Shown one piece after another: positions 16,789 to 26,329 of a DNA stretch of 64,000 nucleotides (the first letter of the stretch is position 1; each line of letters opens with the position of its first letter). The notes beneath the pieces were generated by a model. That model was not told the DNA's origin and did no database searches. It saw only the letters and a program-made list of their open reading frames with translations. The stretch is from Pseudomonas cerasi (GTDB taxonomy: Bacteria > Pseudomonadota > Gammaproteobacteria > Pseudomonadales > Pseudomonadaceae): positions 3,381,001 through 3,445,000 of the forward strand of contig NZ_LT222319.1 of the NCBI RefSeq assembly GCF_900074915.1, written 5' to 3'. The position numbers were made by a program, and so were the translations under genes.

Positions 16789-18261
16789 ATGCGCCCGATT
16801 TGTACTTATGTACTGGTCATGAGCACCGGCCTGCTGTCGGGCTGCGCCGTGGGCCCGGATTACCAGCGCCCGGATGCGCCCCTGCCTGACCGTTATCTGA
16901 CTCAACCACGTGGCGCTGCGAATATTACCGCGCATCCGCCTGTCAGTGCCGCGTGGTGGGACGGTTTTGATGATCCGTTACTGAGCAGCTTCGTGTCACG
17001 CGCACTGGCGCAGAACCTCGATCTCGCTCAAGCCCGTGCGCGGCTTGCTCAGGCACGCGCCGGAGCAGATGCGGCAACCGCCGCCCTGCTCCCATCGGGC
17101 AACATCGATGCACAGACGGCTCGCGCGCAGCAATCGGTAGAGACTCCACTCGGTCAGGTCCTGAACTCGACACCTGGCTACGATCGTTATGGCAATTCCT
17201 ATGAAGCCAATCTGACGGCAAGCTGGGAGCTGGACGTTTTTGGCGGTTTGAGACGCAGCCGACAGGCTGCACTGGCTGAATATCAAGCTTCGCAGGCAGG
17301 TGTTGCGGCTGCCAGGCTGGCTGTGGCAGCCCGGACCGCTGATACCTACATTACCGTCCGTGGTCTGCAAGCCAGACTGGCAATCGCGAACCGACAGGTT
17401 AAAACCCGGCAGGACCTGCTGGAAAAAGTCCAGCTCCTTCATGAGCGTGGTCTGTCCCCGGAATATGAAACTCGTCAGATCGAAGCGGAGCTTTTACAGG
17501 TGCAGGCAACAGTGCCTATTCTGCAAACAGGTCTCGACGCGGCGATGAACGCGCTAGATGTGATGTTGGGCGTGCCGCCTGGCACTCACCGGAGCTCTCT
17601 GGCTGAAACAGGTCGAATCCCACACGCACCCGAGCTCACGTCGACAGGAACGCCAGCCGATCTTCTCCGTCGCAGACCTGATCTGATCGTGGCCGAGCGG
17701 CGCCTCGCCGCTTCGAACGCACGTATCGGCGTGGCGATCAGCGAGTATTATCCCAAACTCTCACTCAGCGCACTGCTGGGCAGCGCCACAGCCGTGTCGA
17801 GCGGCAACCTGTTTACCGATGGTGCCAGTCAGTCAGCAGGTATTTTGGGGCTTCGCTGGAGGCTTTTTGATTTCGGCCGGGTGAACGCCCGGATCAGACA
17901 AGCCAAAGGACAAGAGGCAGAAGCTCTGGCGGCTTATCGACAGTCAGTTTTGCGCGCCACTGAGGACGTTGAAAACGCTTTTTCTTCGTTGACCAGCCGC
18001 GAAACTCAAGCTGCAATGCTGGGTAAAGGAGAAACTGCACTTGCTTCAGCCCGGCAATCCTCATTCGCAAGCTACAGCAAAGGTGCTGCCAGTTTGATCG
18101 AGGTTCTGCGCGCTGACGAGAAAATGCTGCAGGTCGCTGACGCCAAGGCGCAGGCACAGGTCGAATCCGCACAGACGGCGGTCGCCGTCTTCAAAGCGCT
18201 GGGTGGTGGTTGGCAAATGCCTTCCACCACTTCACCTGAAGAGAAGATGCCTACACTGTAG
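16789..18261 (+). CDS. Outer-membrane efflux channel lipoprotein (OprM/NodT family)
   Basis: A 490-residue outer-membrane factor. The lipobox LLSGC places the acylated Cys at residue 19, followed by AVGPDYQRPDAPLPDRY, the standard OprM-family opening. It contains two repeated TolC-type halves, each with long Ala/Gln-rich helices and the LRRRPDLIVAERRLAASNARIGVA signature near residues 300-320. It is divergent from the adaptor-pump-KAS operon but shares its TetR operator, so it presumably supplies the channel for that pump. The gene is intact although the pump is broken. Confidence 0.9.
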   Translation: MRPICTYVLVMSTGLLSGCAVGPDYQRPDAPLPDRYLTQPRGAANITAHPPVSAAWWDGFDDPLLSSFVSRALAQNLDLAQARARLAQARAGADAATAALLPSGNIDAQTARAQQSVETPLGQVLNSTPGYDRYGNSYEANLTASWELDVFGGLRRSRQAALAEYQASQAGVAAARLAVAARTADTYITVRGLQARLAIANRQVKTRQDLLEKVQLLHERGLSPEYETRQIEAELLQVQATVPILQTGLDAAMNALDVMLGVPPGTHRSSLAETGRIPHAPELTSTGTPADLLRRRPDLIVAERRLAASNARIGVAISEYYPKLSLSALLGSATAVSSGNLFTDGASQSAGILGLRWRLFDFGRVNARIRQAKGQEAEALAAYRQSVLRATEDVENAFSSLTSRETQAAMLGKGETALASARQSSFASYSKGAASLIEVLRADEKMLQVADAKAQAQVESAQTAVAVFKALGGGWQMPSTTSPEEKMPTL

Positions 18262-18299
18262 GTGTCACCAACGAACGCATCCTTTCAGATCAGGCGTAC

Positions 18300-19390
18300 T
18301 CAGCGATAACGTTCAAGCCAGTGAGCGTAAGGCGCCGGCAAGGTCCAGGCCGACTTTTCAACGCCCAGTTCTTTCGCCGCGAAATAGGCCCAATGAGGAT
18401 CGGCCAGATGCGCACGGCCAATCGAGACCAGATCGAGCTGGCCTGACTTGACCGCCTCTTCAGCCAGCTTCGGCTCGCCGAAGCCCCAGGCGCTGGTCAC
18501 TGCAATATCCGCTTCACGACGCACACGCTCGGCGATCGGTCCCATGAACGCAGGCCCCCACGGAATGTTGGCGTCCGGCGTGCTGAAACCGACGCTGACG
18601 CTCAACAGATCCAGCCCGCCAGCCTTGAAGCGGCGCGCCAGTTCGATTGACTCGGCAAGCGTCTGCTCGTCGCGACCGTCGTATTCGATCACGCCAAAAC
18701 GTGCGGTGAGCGGCAGGTTCTCAGGCCAGACTTCACGTACTGCGGCCAGGGTTTCCAGCAGGAAACGGCTGCGGTTATCGAAGCTGCCGCCGTACGCATC
18801 GGTGCGTTGGTTGGAGTGCTCGGAGAAGAAGCTCTGCCCCAGGTAGCCGTGGGCAAAATGCAGCTCGATCCATTCAAAGCCGGCATCGCGGGCGCGACGC
18901 GCAGCATCGACGAAGTTCTGGCGAACACGCGCGATGTCGTCCAGGGTCATGGCGCGCGGGACTTTCGGCAGGTTGGCACCGAACGCAATGGCGGACGGAG
19001 CGATAGTGTCCCAGCCACGCGAATCGGAAGCAGCGATATGGTCATCACCTTCCCATGGACGATTGGCACTGGCCTTGCGACCCGCGTGGGCAATCTGAAT
19101 ACCCGGCACGCAACCTGCGGCCTTGATGGCTTTGACGACAGGTACGAAGCCTGTGCCTGTTCATCGTTCCAGATACCGGTGCAACCGGGAGTGATACGTC
19201 CTTCCGGCGCAACGGCGGTAGCTTCGACCACCAACAGACCAGCACCGCCACGTGCCATGCTGGCCAGATGCACGTGGTGCCAGTCGTTGATGACACCTTC
19301 GGTTGCCGAGTACTGGCACATCGGAGGAATGGCAATTCGGTTGCGCAGCGTAACGTCTTTCAGTTTGAAGGGTTCGAACAATGCAGACAT
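18300..19390 (-). pseudogene. xenA: Old-yellow-enzyme flavin reductase (XenA-like), frameshifted
   Basis: An NAD(P)H-dependent ene-reductase of the XenA/YqjM class, which reduces electrophilic enones and nitro compounds. The N-terminal part (MSALFEPFKLKDVTLRNRIA) and the C-terminal part (PGIQIAHAGRKASANRPWEG to PAPYAHWLERYR) are in different frames. The shift is at about 19149, where CAGGCTTCGTA would need one more base to read QAFVPVVKAIKAAG. The locus is 1091 bases, one short of the 364 codons expected for XenA. FMN- and substrate-binding motifs are otherwise preserved, so the lesion is recent or a sequencing error. Confidence 0.85.
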
Positions 19391-19430
19391 TGGAAAGCTC
19401 CCGTAAGCCAGATGACTTTTGATTTCAGTT

Positions 19431-19448
19431 GTTCGATGGTAATCGAAC
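19431..19448. promoter_or_regulatory. Palindromic operator between xenA and the ArsR-type regulator
   Basis: GTTCGATGGTAATCGAAC is a perfect 7+7 inverted repeat with a 4-base centre. It lies in the divergent interval between the xenA-like gene and an ArsR-family regulator. It is therefore the best candidate binding site for that regulator, controlling both directions. Confidence 0.65.
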
Positions 19449-19485
19449 TATGGCAATAAACGGAAGCCTTGATATCATCCCCTCC

Positions 19486-19785
19486 ATGCGAACCTTCCAA
19501 CACCCCGATCCTGAAGACCTCACACTCGAACGCTTACTCTATGCCTTGAGTGATCCCGTTCGCATGGGAATCGTGCGCTGCCTGGCCGGCGTCGCAGAAG
19601 CCACCTGCGGCGAACTGGACGGCGGACGTCCTAAATCGAGCATGTCCCATCATTTCCGCGTGCTGCGCGATGCCGGGCTTGTACAGACGCGCAACGTGGG
19701 CACCACGCACATGAACTCGCTACGCAAACAGGTGCTTGAGAGCCGGTTCCCGGGTCTGCTGGACAGTATTCTGGCTCAGCATTGA
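19486..19785 (+). CDS. ArsR-family transcriptional regulator
   Basis: A winged-helix repressor of 99 residues from the ATG at 19486. The HTH core is at about residues 13-75 (LLYALSDPVRMGIVRCLAG, KSSMSHHFRVLRDAGLV). No metal-binding CxC of classical ArsR/SmtB is present; the single visible Cys pair region (RCLAGVAEATCGE) could be redox or electrophile sensing. Upstream TTG (19429) and ATG (19450) starts exist in frame but would put coding sequence in the operator, so 19486 is preferred despite a weak ribosome binding site. Divergent from the broken xenA-like gene, its likely target. Confidence 0.8.
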   Translation: MRTFQHPDPEDLTLERLLYALSDPVRMGIVRCLAGVAEATCGELDGGRPKSSMSHHFRVLRDAGLVQTRNVGTTHMNSLRKQVLESRFPGLLDSILAQH

Positions 19786-19904
19786 TGTGACAAGGCATCA
19801 GCCCTGAGACAACCTGCGCTGCCATTTCATTGCATGAATTTCGATGCGCTGGACGGGATCGTCATCCAGCGCACCAAAGGTTAGGCGCGTTTTTTGAATA
19901 TGCA

Positions 19905-19945
19905 AAAAAAACCCGGCATTAGCCATCGACTAATCCCGGGGTTTT
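19905..19945. terminator. Bidirectional terminator between arsR-type gene and chemoreceptor
   Basis: AAAACCCGGCATTAG and CTAATCCCGGGGTTTT pair with one bulge around a seven-base loop, with A- and T-tracts on both sides. It can serve both convergent genes. Confidence 0.7.
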
Positions 19946-19982
19946 CAGCGGCGCTAACGTATTGACGATTCGCGTTCAGACC

Positions 19983-21605
19983 TTAAAGCCGAAACTTGCC
20001 CACTTCCGTCTGCAGGCTGGTGGCGAGGGTCTTCAGGCCGCCGCTGGTCTTGAGCAGTTCCTGAACCGACATGTTGTTCTGTTCAGCCATTTGCGCAGAA
20101 CGCTCGACGTTACGCGCGACATCCTGACTCGCTGCGGTTTGCTCACGCAGTGCGAAGGATATCTGGTCGACCACCTGCAGAACCTTGCCCGAACTGTCGC
20201 GAATCTCGATGATCGCCTGACCGGCGGTGCCCGCCATTTCGACGCCTTCGTTCACTTCCTGAACGCCGCTACGCATGCTTTCGACGGTCTCCCGTACGCC
20301 CGCCTGAATTTTCTCGATCATTCCGGCGATTTCCTTGGTGGATTTGCCGGTGTTCTGCGCCAGCAGGCGTACCTCGTCAGCAACCACTGCGAAGCCACGG
20401 CCTTGCTCACCGGCCCGAGCAGCCTCGATGGCAGCGTTGAGAGCCAGCAGGTTGGTCTGGTCGGCAATGCCCTGAATCACGCTGACGATCGATGAAATGT
20501 GCTCGGAGTGCTGACCCAGGCCTGCGACCTGAGTAGAAGACAGCTGCACGGTCCGGGCGATGCCATTCATGCTGGACAAGGTGTTTTCGATGACCTGCGC
20601 ACCATCTTTCGACTGCTGCCCCGAACGGCTGGCGAGTTCATGCGCCTCGTCGGCGTTTTCGGAGACGTGATGGATGCTGACGGTCAGTTCTTCGATTGTG
20701 GCCGCCATCGCCGAGGCGGACGTCGACTGCTCCTGGATCGCACCGTACAGTTGCTCGGACGCACCGGAAATCTGTTGTACGGCAACGACCAGTTGATTGG
20801 CGGCCTGGCTGATCTGTTGAATCATCTCGCGCAGACGATTCTGCATACGATCAAAAGCTTTCGGCAGTTTATCGTGACTGCTGGTGTCGATCACGGTATC
20901 CAGCTTGCCATTGGCAATTGCTGTTGCGGCATCAATGGCCAGTTGCAGGCGCGCTGTGGTGCTGCGTCCCAGTGCCGCGGCCAGTATCATCGCCAGAACG
21001 GCAGCTGCCAGGCCACCGCACATCAGGATCATGATCGCGAGCCGCTTGGCATCCGCCATTTTCTGGCTGCGTTGAAGCAGCAACTTCTGCTCGGTGCCGC
21101 TGATCTCAGCCAGCAGAGCGCGCATGCTGTCCATTTTGGCTTTGTCAGCCCCCGAGGTGATGCGTGCATCCAGTTCATCATCAGCCGCATTGCGTGCTGT
21201 CAGATCGCGGCGCAGGGCGATGATCGGATTGATATCCTCGTCAAGCCAGCGCTTCTGGGTTTCACCCAGTGCAGCCAGGCGGCGCTGCTGCTCCGCATTG
21301 TCGGCTGTCAGGCGCTTGAGCGAATCGAGCTCTTCGATGAAGCGCTTTTCCCCCGCCACCAATGGCTACAGAAACGCATCCTTCGAGGCAATGACAAAGC
21401 CGCGCATGCCAGTTTCGATATTGATCAGCTGTTCAAGGGCAAGTTGAGCTTCGCTCAGCACCTGGTACGTATGGACATTACTGTTGGTGGCTTCCTCGAC
21501 CTGCTCGAAGCCTCTGTAAGCACTCGCGACAAGGACGGCGATAAATACGATGATCGCGGCAAAGCTGAAGTAAAGCTTTTGCGAGATGCTGAGTTTGCTG
21601 AACAT
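19983..21605 (-). pseudogene. Methyl-accepting chemotaxis protein with in-frame amber codon
   Basis: A transmembrane chemoreceptor of 540 codons from the ATG at 21605 (AGGA upstream). Features in order: TM1 near residues 10-30, a CHASE3-like periplasmic domain containing IETGMRGFVIASKDAFL, TM2 near residue 190, HAMP, and the MCP signalling tip (EAARAGEQGRGFAVVADEVR). Codon 80 (21366-21368) is TAG, in frame with both halves; the sequence reads DAFL-stop-PLVAGEKRF where Glu or Gln is expected. Translation from a downstream start would lack TM1 and half the sensor, so receptor function is probably lost unless the codon is suppressed. Confidence 0.85.
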
Positions 21606-22185
21606 GATGTCGATCCTGAACATAGCCGTTCCGTGGCTTGCATGGTGGGCGTTATCGCTCGTAAAAATAGGCTGAACCAACTTTTATGATTGATGTCATT
21701 GAGATATTACTCATGTCGCCCGCCAGCTCAGTAACTTTAGAGACCGTAATTTTATCGAACCTGAATAAAGGCTCTAATTCCACCCAACCTGTTGATATTA
21801 AAGGTTAAAAAATTTTTATTACACTTGGCATTTCATTCACTGTACGACTCAAAAAACTTGACGGTCCAGTTTTTATGACGTCAATTTTTTGCCTCTGATA
21901 GTAAAGGCATGTTCTGATCGCGACAGCTCAGATGTCGCTGCACAACAAGTAATGCCAGGAAAAAGTAATACTTTATTCTTCCACTCCCATTGGCTGTATG
22001 GTCCGGCAAACGCATGCTGACGCTCTTGAAAGTGGCACTTTTTGGCTGACACGGGGACAGATGTTGAGAACTGACGTTCTCTTTCTGGTCCCCGCAGGCC
22101 GACGCATCTGTGCAGATACAGCGCGTCATTACAGAGTGACTTCCCGTTCTGGAAGATCAAAATCAAGTGACCTTCCTTGTCACCC
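21606..22185. other. AT-rich intergenic region, no gene recognised
   Basis: About 580 bases between the chemoreceptor start and the stop of the leftward MFS gene. Base composition is clearly more AT-rich than its neighbours around 21680-21900. A 97-codon leftward open frame (21873-22166) has no recognisable motif and no good ribosome binding site. Promoter elements for the chemoreceptor are expected here but none stands out. Confidence 0.4.
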
Positions 22186-23508
22186 TTACACGCTCCGCTG
22201 CGCTGTCAGCAATTCCGGACGGTGTGAAAACAGTTGCAAAAACGCCCCGCCCAACGCGCAACCGGCCATCACGAAAAAGCACACGGTATAACCGCTGAGG
22301 CTGGTCCAGCCGCCACCCATGGAAATCAGCGTCCCCATCAGCACCGGGGCAATACCGCCGCCGATGAACATCGCCGTGGTGATGATCCCGTTGGCTGTAG
22401 AGGTTGCCGAAGGTTGTGCAGAGTCGGAAGCGACTGCGTAGTAGATGGGCCAGACGGCATTGGCGACCAGACCGAAAAGCAACTGTACGGCGATGACGAT
22501 CAGGATGGTGTTAGCGAAGTAAAAGGCCCCGACACTGAGCGCCATCCATATGCCACAGATGATCAAGGTGATGCGCCGGCCGATGATGTCCGACAGCGAA
22601 GGCCAGATCAGTTGCCCGAGAATGCCGGTCAACGTGAACACCACGCTCATCCCCGCTGACTCGGCCAGCGACAGGTTGAGGATGTTGTACAGGTAGGCCG
22701 GCAGAACAATATTGACACCCATGTACACCACCTGCGTGAGCAGGGTATTACCGGCAGTCAGGGCGATATTGCGGTTACTCAGCGTCGCTTTTACCGACTT
22801 CCAGACCTGGCCTTTTACATTGGTCGACGGCGTGCTGTCCGGCGGAGTCATGCCTTTGGCAGCGATGTCCACGTACAGTTGAGTAATGCGCTCGGCCGTG
22901 GAGTAGCGTGCCCAGAAGATCATCAGTGGCAACGCAACCACGAAGGCGAAGAAGAACACATAACGCCAGTTTTCCTCACCGTAGGTGCTGATCACGAAAC
23001 TGGCTACAATGCCGCTGAGCATCGCGCCGATGGGGTAACCGGTATGGTGCGCGCCCAAGGCAAAACCACGGCGTTCAACAGGCCACCACTCGGCAGTGTT
23101 GCTGACGCCGACCGGTTCGCCCCAGCCAGCGCCCAGGTTCACCCCGACCCGCAAGGCAATGAAACTGGCGAGGCTGCCACTCAATGCCTTGAAGCCCGAC
23201 AAAAACGACAGCGCGGTGTAACCCAGTACCAACGGCACCTGAAAGCGCGCCCGTTTCCAGCCCCCGCCGTAACGATCACTCCAGATGGAGCCGGGTATAT
23301 CGAGAACGGCCAGCGCCAGCATGACCACCGTAGCTACCGTCCCCCACTGGTCCGCAGACAGGTCGAAATGCTTGGAAATCGTTGGGCCCAGACGCAAGAC
23401 GATCTCGCGATCGTAGGCATTCAGAATCCAGATCATTCAGCAGACCAGCAACGACACCCACGAAAAACGATGAATCTTGCCCAGCGATGCGTTCTTGTTA
23501 TTTGGCAT
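22186..23508 (-). pseudogene. MFS transporter with early opal codon
   Basis: A major facilitator superfamily permease of about 440 codons, last gene of the GntR-SDR-BKACE-SMP30 operon. The true start is the ATG at 23508, preceded by GGAG; it reads MPNNKNASLGKIHRFSW and onward to codon 24, TGA (23437-23439), where VSLLVC-W-MIWILNAYDRE is expected. A single TGG to TGA change explains it. An ATG directly follows the stop in frame, so reinitiation could yield a 416-residue protein missing part of TM1. The rest (WSDRYGGGWKRAR, 12-TM pattern) is intact. Confidence 0.82.
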
Positions 23509-23591
23509 GGGAAATCTCCAGGCGTGCCGCACACGCCCCTGCGAGAAAGGGTCCAGTCGTCCTTAACGTTCAGGTTCAGTCTGTCGACGGG

Positions 23592-24470
23592 TTAACTGGC
23601 AAAGCGCCGCTCGGCGATGCCTTTCACACCCAGTCCGGTGATGGCGAACAGGGCACCGCGCTGCTGGCCATCTTCCGGAAAGCGCGGCAATGGCGGCTTG
23701 GCCATGGAGGTGACAAACAATGTGTCCAGATTCGGGCCGCCGAAGGTCAGACTGGTCACTTTTTTCACCGGCATGTCGATGATGCGATCCACCTGCCCGT
23801 CGGGGGTGTAGCGCACCAGTTTTCCGGCATACACCAGCGCTTGCCACAGACAGCCTTCGGCATCCACGGTGCAGCCATCCGCCGCCCCTCCGCCTGAGGT
23901 GTCGACCTTGGCAAACGTACGTCTGTCGGCGACTGCGCCGCTGGCGTTGTCGTAATCGTAGGTCCAGATCTCCCCTGACCAGGTGTCGGCGAAATAAAAG
24001 GTTTCCCCGCCCGGACTCCAGCAAGGACCGTTCGACACGATGATGCCTTCATCCAGGGTGTGCAGGCTCAGGTCCGGATCGAGGCGATACAGCTTGGCGC
24101 TGGCCTGATCCTCCTGCGTGTCCATCGAGCCCACGATGAACCGGCCCTGCCGATCGACCTTGCCATCATTGAGTCGATTGTTCGGCAGCCCCGGTTCGGG
24201 GTCGACGATCAGCTCGAGATCACCGCTCGGCAAGTCAAGGTTGTAGATACCCGTCTGCAACGCCACGAGCGCCGCATCGCCGTGCTTGCGCAAGGCCATG
24301 GAGCCGATTTTCTGACCGACATCCCAGGCGCGCAGTTCGCGCCCGTCGTCGGTGCAGCGCAGAACGCGGCCGTCGAAGCTGTCGATCCAGTACAGGCGCT
24401 GTTGCTCGACATCCCAGACCGGGCCTTCGCCCAGCGTGGTCTTAACGTCGACAACGATTTCGATACGCAT
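23592..24470 (-). CDS. SMP-30/gluconolactonase-family protein
   Basis: A 292-residue beta-propeller lactonase-like protein. It shows the family's metal-site residues: Glu in TLGEGPVWD near residue 15, Asn in LPNNRLNDGKVDRQGRF near residue 100, the Asn in IVSNGPCWSP near residue 147, and Asp in GAADGCTVDAEG near residue 197. No signal peptide. Such enzymes usually open sugar or aldonic lactones. In this operon it follows a BKACE enzyme and an SDR, suggesting a step in carbohydrate-acid or lactone catabolism; the substrate is not known. Confidence 0.85.
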   Translation of the reverse strand: MRIEIVVDVKTTLGEGPVWDVEQQRLYWIDSFDGRVLRCTDDGRELRAWDVGQKIGSMALRKHGDAALVALQTGIYNLDLPSGDLELIVDPEPGLPNNRLNDGKVDRQGRFIVGSMDTQEDQASAKLYRLDPDLSLHTLDEGIIVSNGPCWSPGGETFYFADTWSGEIWTYDYDNASGAVADRRTFAKVDTSGGGAADGCTVDAEGCLWQALVYAGKLVRYTPDGQVDRIIDMPVKKVTSLTFGGPNLDTLFVTSMAKPPLPRFPEDGQQRGALFAITGLGVKGIAERRFAS

Positions 24471-24517
24471 TTTTCACCTCTGTCTTGTTGTTATTGAGAT
24501 GACACATTTTGCGGCCG

Positions 24518-25450
24518 CTAGAAATTAACCTTGTCCTGCCCCTTCAAATCAAGCATTTCACGGGCTTGGTCAGGCGTTGCCACCTGCCCGCCCAGCGCTT
24601 CGATCACTGTGCGGATACGCTTGACCTGATCGGCATTGGACGCCGCCAGTTTGCCCGGTCCATCCCACAACGAATCCTCCAGACCGACCCGCACATGGCT
24701 GCCCATCAACAGGCCCATGGTGCCCAGCGGAATCTGATTGCGACCGGCCCCCAGGATCGACCACTGATAGGCATCGCCAAATAGGCGATCAGCCGTACGG
24801 CGCATATGCGCCAGGTCTTCAGGATGCCCGCCGATACCGCCACGCAAACCGAATACCGACTGTATGAAAATCGGTGCCTTGAGCAACCCGCGCTGCAGGA
24901 AGTGCGCTGCGGTATACAGATGACCGATGTCGTAGCAGTCAATTTCAAAGCGTGTGCGGTTTTCGGCGCAGGTATTGAGGATGTGCGCGATATCGCGGAA
25001 GGTGTTGCGGAAAATCCGGTCGTCGCTGTCGGCCAGATAAGGACGCTCCCAGTCGTGCTTGAATTCGCTGTAGCGATCGAGCATTTCGTACAGCCCGAAG
25101 TTCATTGACCCCATGTTCAACGAGGCCAGTTCCGGCTTGAGCTGCGCCACCGGCTGCAGGCGCTCTTCCACGCCCATGGTCGGCGCGCCGCCCGTGGTGA
25201 TATTGATCACCACGTCGCTCTTGGCCTTGATCTGCGGCAGGAACTGCCGAAACAGATCGACATCCTGACTGGGCCTTCCGTCATGTGGGTCGCGGGCGTG
25301 CAAATGAACGATCGAGGCCCCGGCCTCGGCGGCACCGATGGCTGCATCGGCTATTTCCTGCGGCGTGATCGGCAAATGAGGCGACATCGACGGCGTGTGG
25401 ATCGCACCCGTCACTGCGCAGGTGATGATGACCGGACGTTTCTTGGGCAT
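24518..25450 (-). CDS. BKACE-family beta-keto acid cleavage enzyme
   Basis: A 310-residue TIM-barrel enzyme of the 3-keto-5-aminohexanoate cleavage family, which condenses beta-keto acids with acetyl-CoA to give acetoacetate and a CoA ester. The zinc-binding HLHARDP near residue 47 and the N-terminal PVIITCAVTGAIH are present. ATG 25450 is chosen because GGAG lies seven bases upstream; upstream in-frame codons have no homology. It is the third gene of an operon led by a GntR-type regulator. Family members act on varied substrates such as carnitine-derived dehydrocarnitine, so the exact substrate cannot be assigned. Confidence 0.87.
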   Translation of the reverse strand: MPKKRPVIITCAVTGAIHTPSMSPHLPITPQEIADAAIGAAEAGASIVHLHARDPHDGRPSQDVDLFRQFLPQIKAKSDVVINITTGGAPTMGVEERLQPVAQLKPELASLNMGSMNFGLYEMLDRYSEFKHDWERPYLADSDDRIFRNTFRDIAHILNTCAENRTRFEIDCYDIGHLYTAAHFLQRGLLKAPIFIQSVFGLRGGIGGHPEDLAHMRRTADRLFGDAYQWSILGAGRNQIPLGTMGLLMGSHVRVGLEDSLWDGPGKLAASNADQVKRIRTVIEALGGQVATPDQAREMLDLKGQDKVNF

Positions 25451-25540
25451 GAGCATTCTCCATTCTTGTTGTTGGCGAGAAGTCTGATGTGGAACATGAC
25501 TCGGAAGATGTCCGGTCATCATTGCTATCGGGCCGAATCC

Positions 25541-26329
25541 TCAGAGGTACTCGACGTTGCCATCCACACTGATGGCCTGACCCGTGACGTTGCGGGCGGC
25601 GGGCGAACACAGAAAGAGCGCCATCGCCGCAACATCCTCGGCGGTGACCATGCGCTTGAGCGAAATCTTTTTCATGTACTCCTCGCGCATCTCCTCCTCC
25701 GGCACGTTCATCTGCTGTGCACGGGCCCGAATCACCCCGTCCATGCGCGGACCTTCGACGATACCCGGCAGCAAGGCATTGACGCGGATATCACTTTCCC
25801 CCAACTCGGACGCCAGCGACTTCATCAGCCCGACAATCGCCCACTTGGTCGCGGCATACGGGGTGCGCCAGGCATAGCCCAGGCGACCAGCGACCGAGGC
25901 GATATGGATCAGGTGAGCGTTGGGTGAGTCCTTGAGCAACGGCACCGCGTGATGAGCGAAGCGGTACTGCCCAGTGAGATTGATATCAATGGTGCGCTGC
26001 CACTCTTCTTCGCTGATAGCATCGATACCTGCCGTCGGGCCAGCGATCCCGGCGTTGTTGATCAGCACATCAAGACCATCGAAGCGTGCGCGCTGCACCC
26101 TGAACACCGCCTCGATCTGCGCCGGATCAGCGACGTCTGCGTGGGTGGCGACACTGCCTGGATGACGATCGAGGAATGCCGCAATGGCCGCCTCGCTGAC
26201 ATCGCACACGTGTACCTTTGCCCCCGCTTCCAGGTAAGCCGCCGCCAACACCTCACCGATCCCGGCCGCACCGCCGGAAATAAGGACGCGCAGCCCTGCA
26301 TAGGGAACCAGACGATTGAGAACACTCAT
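25541..26329 (-). CDS. Short-chain dehydrogenase/reductase
   Basis: A 262-residue classical SDR. It has the NAD(P)-binding GGAAGIG near residue 19, NNAG near residue 91, the catalytic Ser (HIASVAGRLGY) and YAATK near residue 160, and a C-terminal FLCSPAARNVTGQAISVDGN. Asp43 at the end of beta-2 (VCDVSE) suggests NAD preference. Its start overlaps the GntR regulator stop by four bases. With the BKACE downstream it is probably the dehydrogenase that makes a beta-keto acid from a hydroxy acid. Confidence 0.87.
   Translation of the reverse strand: MSVLNRLVPYAGLRVLISGGAAGIGEVLAAAYLEAGAKVHVCDVSEAAIAAFLDRHPGSVATHADVADPAQIEAVFRVQRARFDGLDVLINNAGIAGPTAGIDAISEEEWQRTIDINLTGQYRFAHHAVPLLKDSPNAHLIHIASVAGRLGYAWRTPYAATKWAIVGLMKSLASELGESDIRVNALLPGIVEGPRMDGVIRARAQQMNVPEEEMREEYMKKISLKRMVTAEDVAAMALFLCSPAARNVTGQAISVDGNVEYL

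Noticed and set aside
21873..22166. 97-codon leftward frame in the AT-rich gap
   Set aside because: No motif, no ribosome binding site and unusual composition; not supported as a gene.
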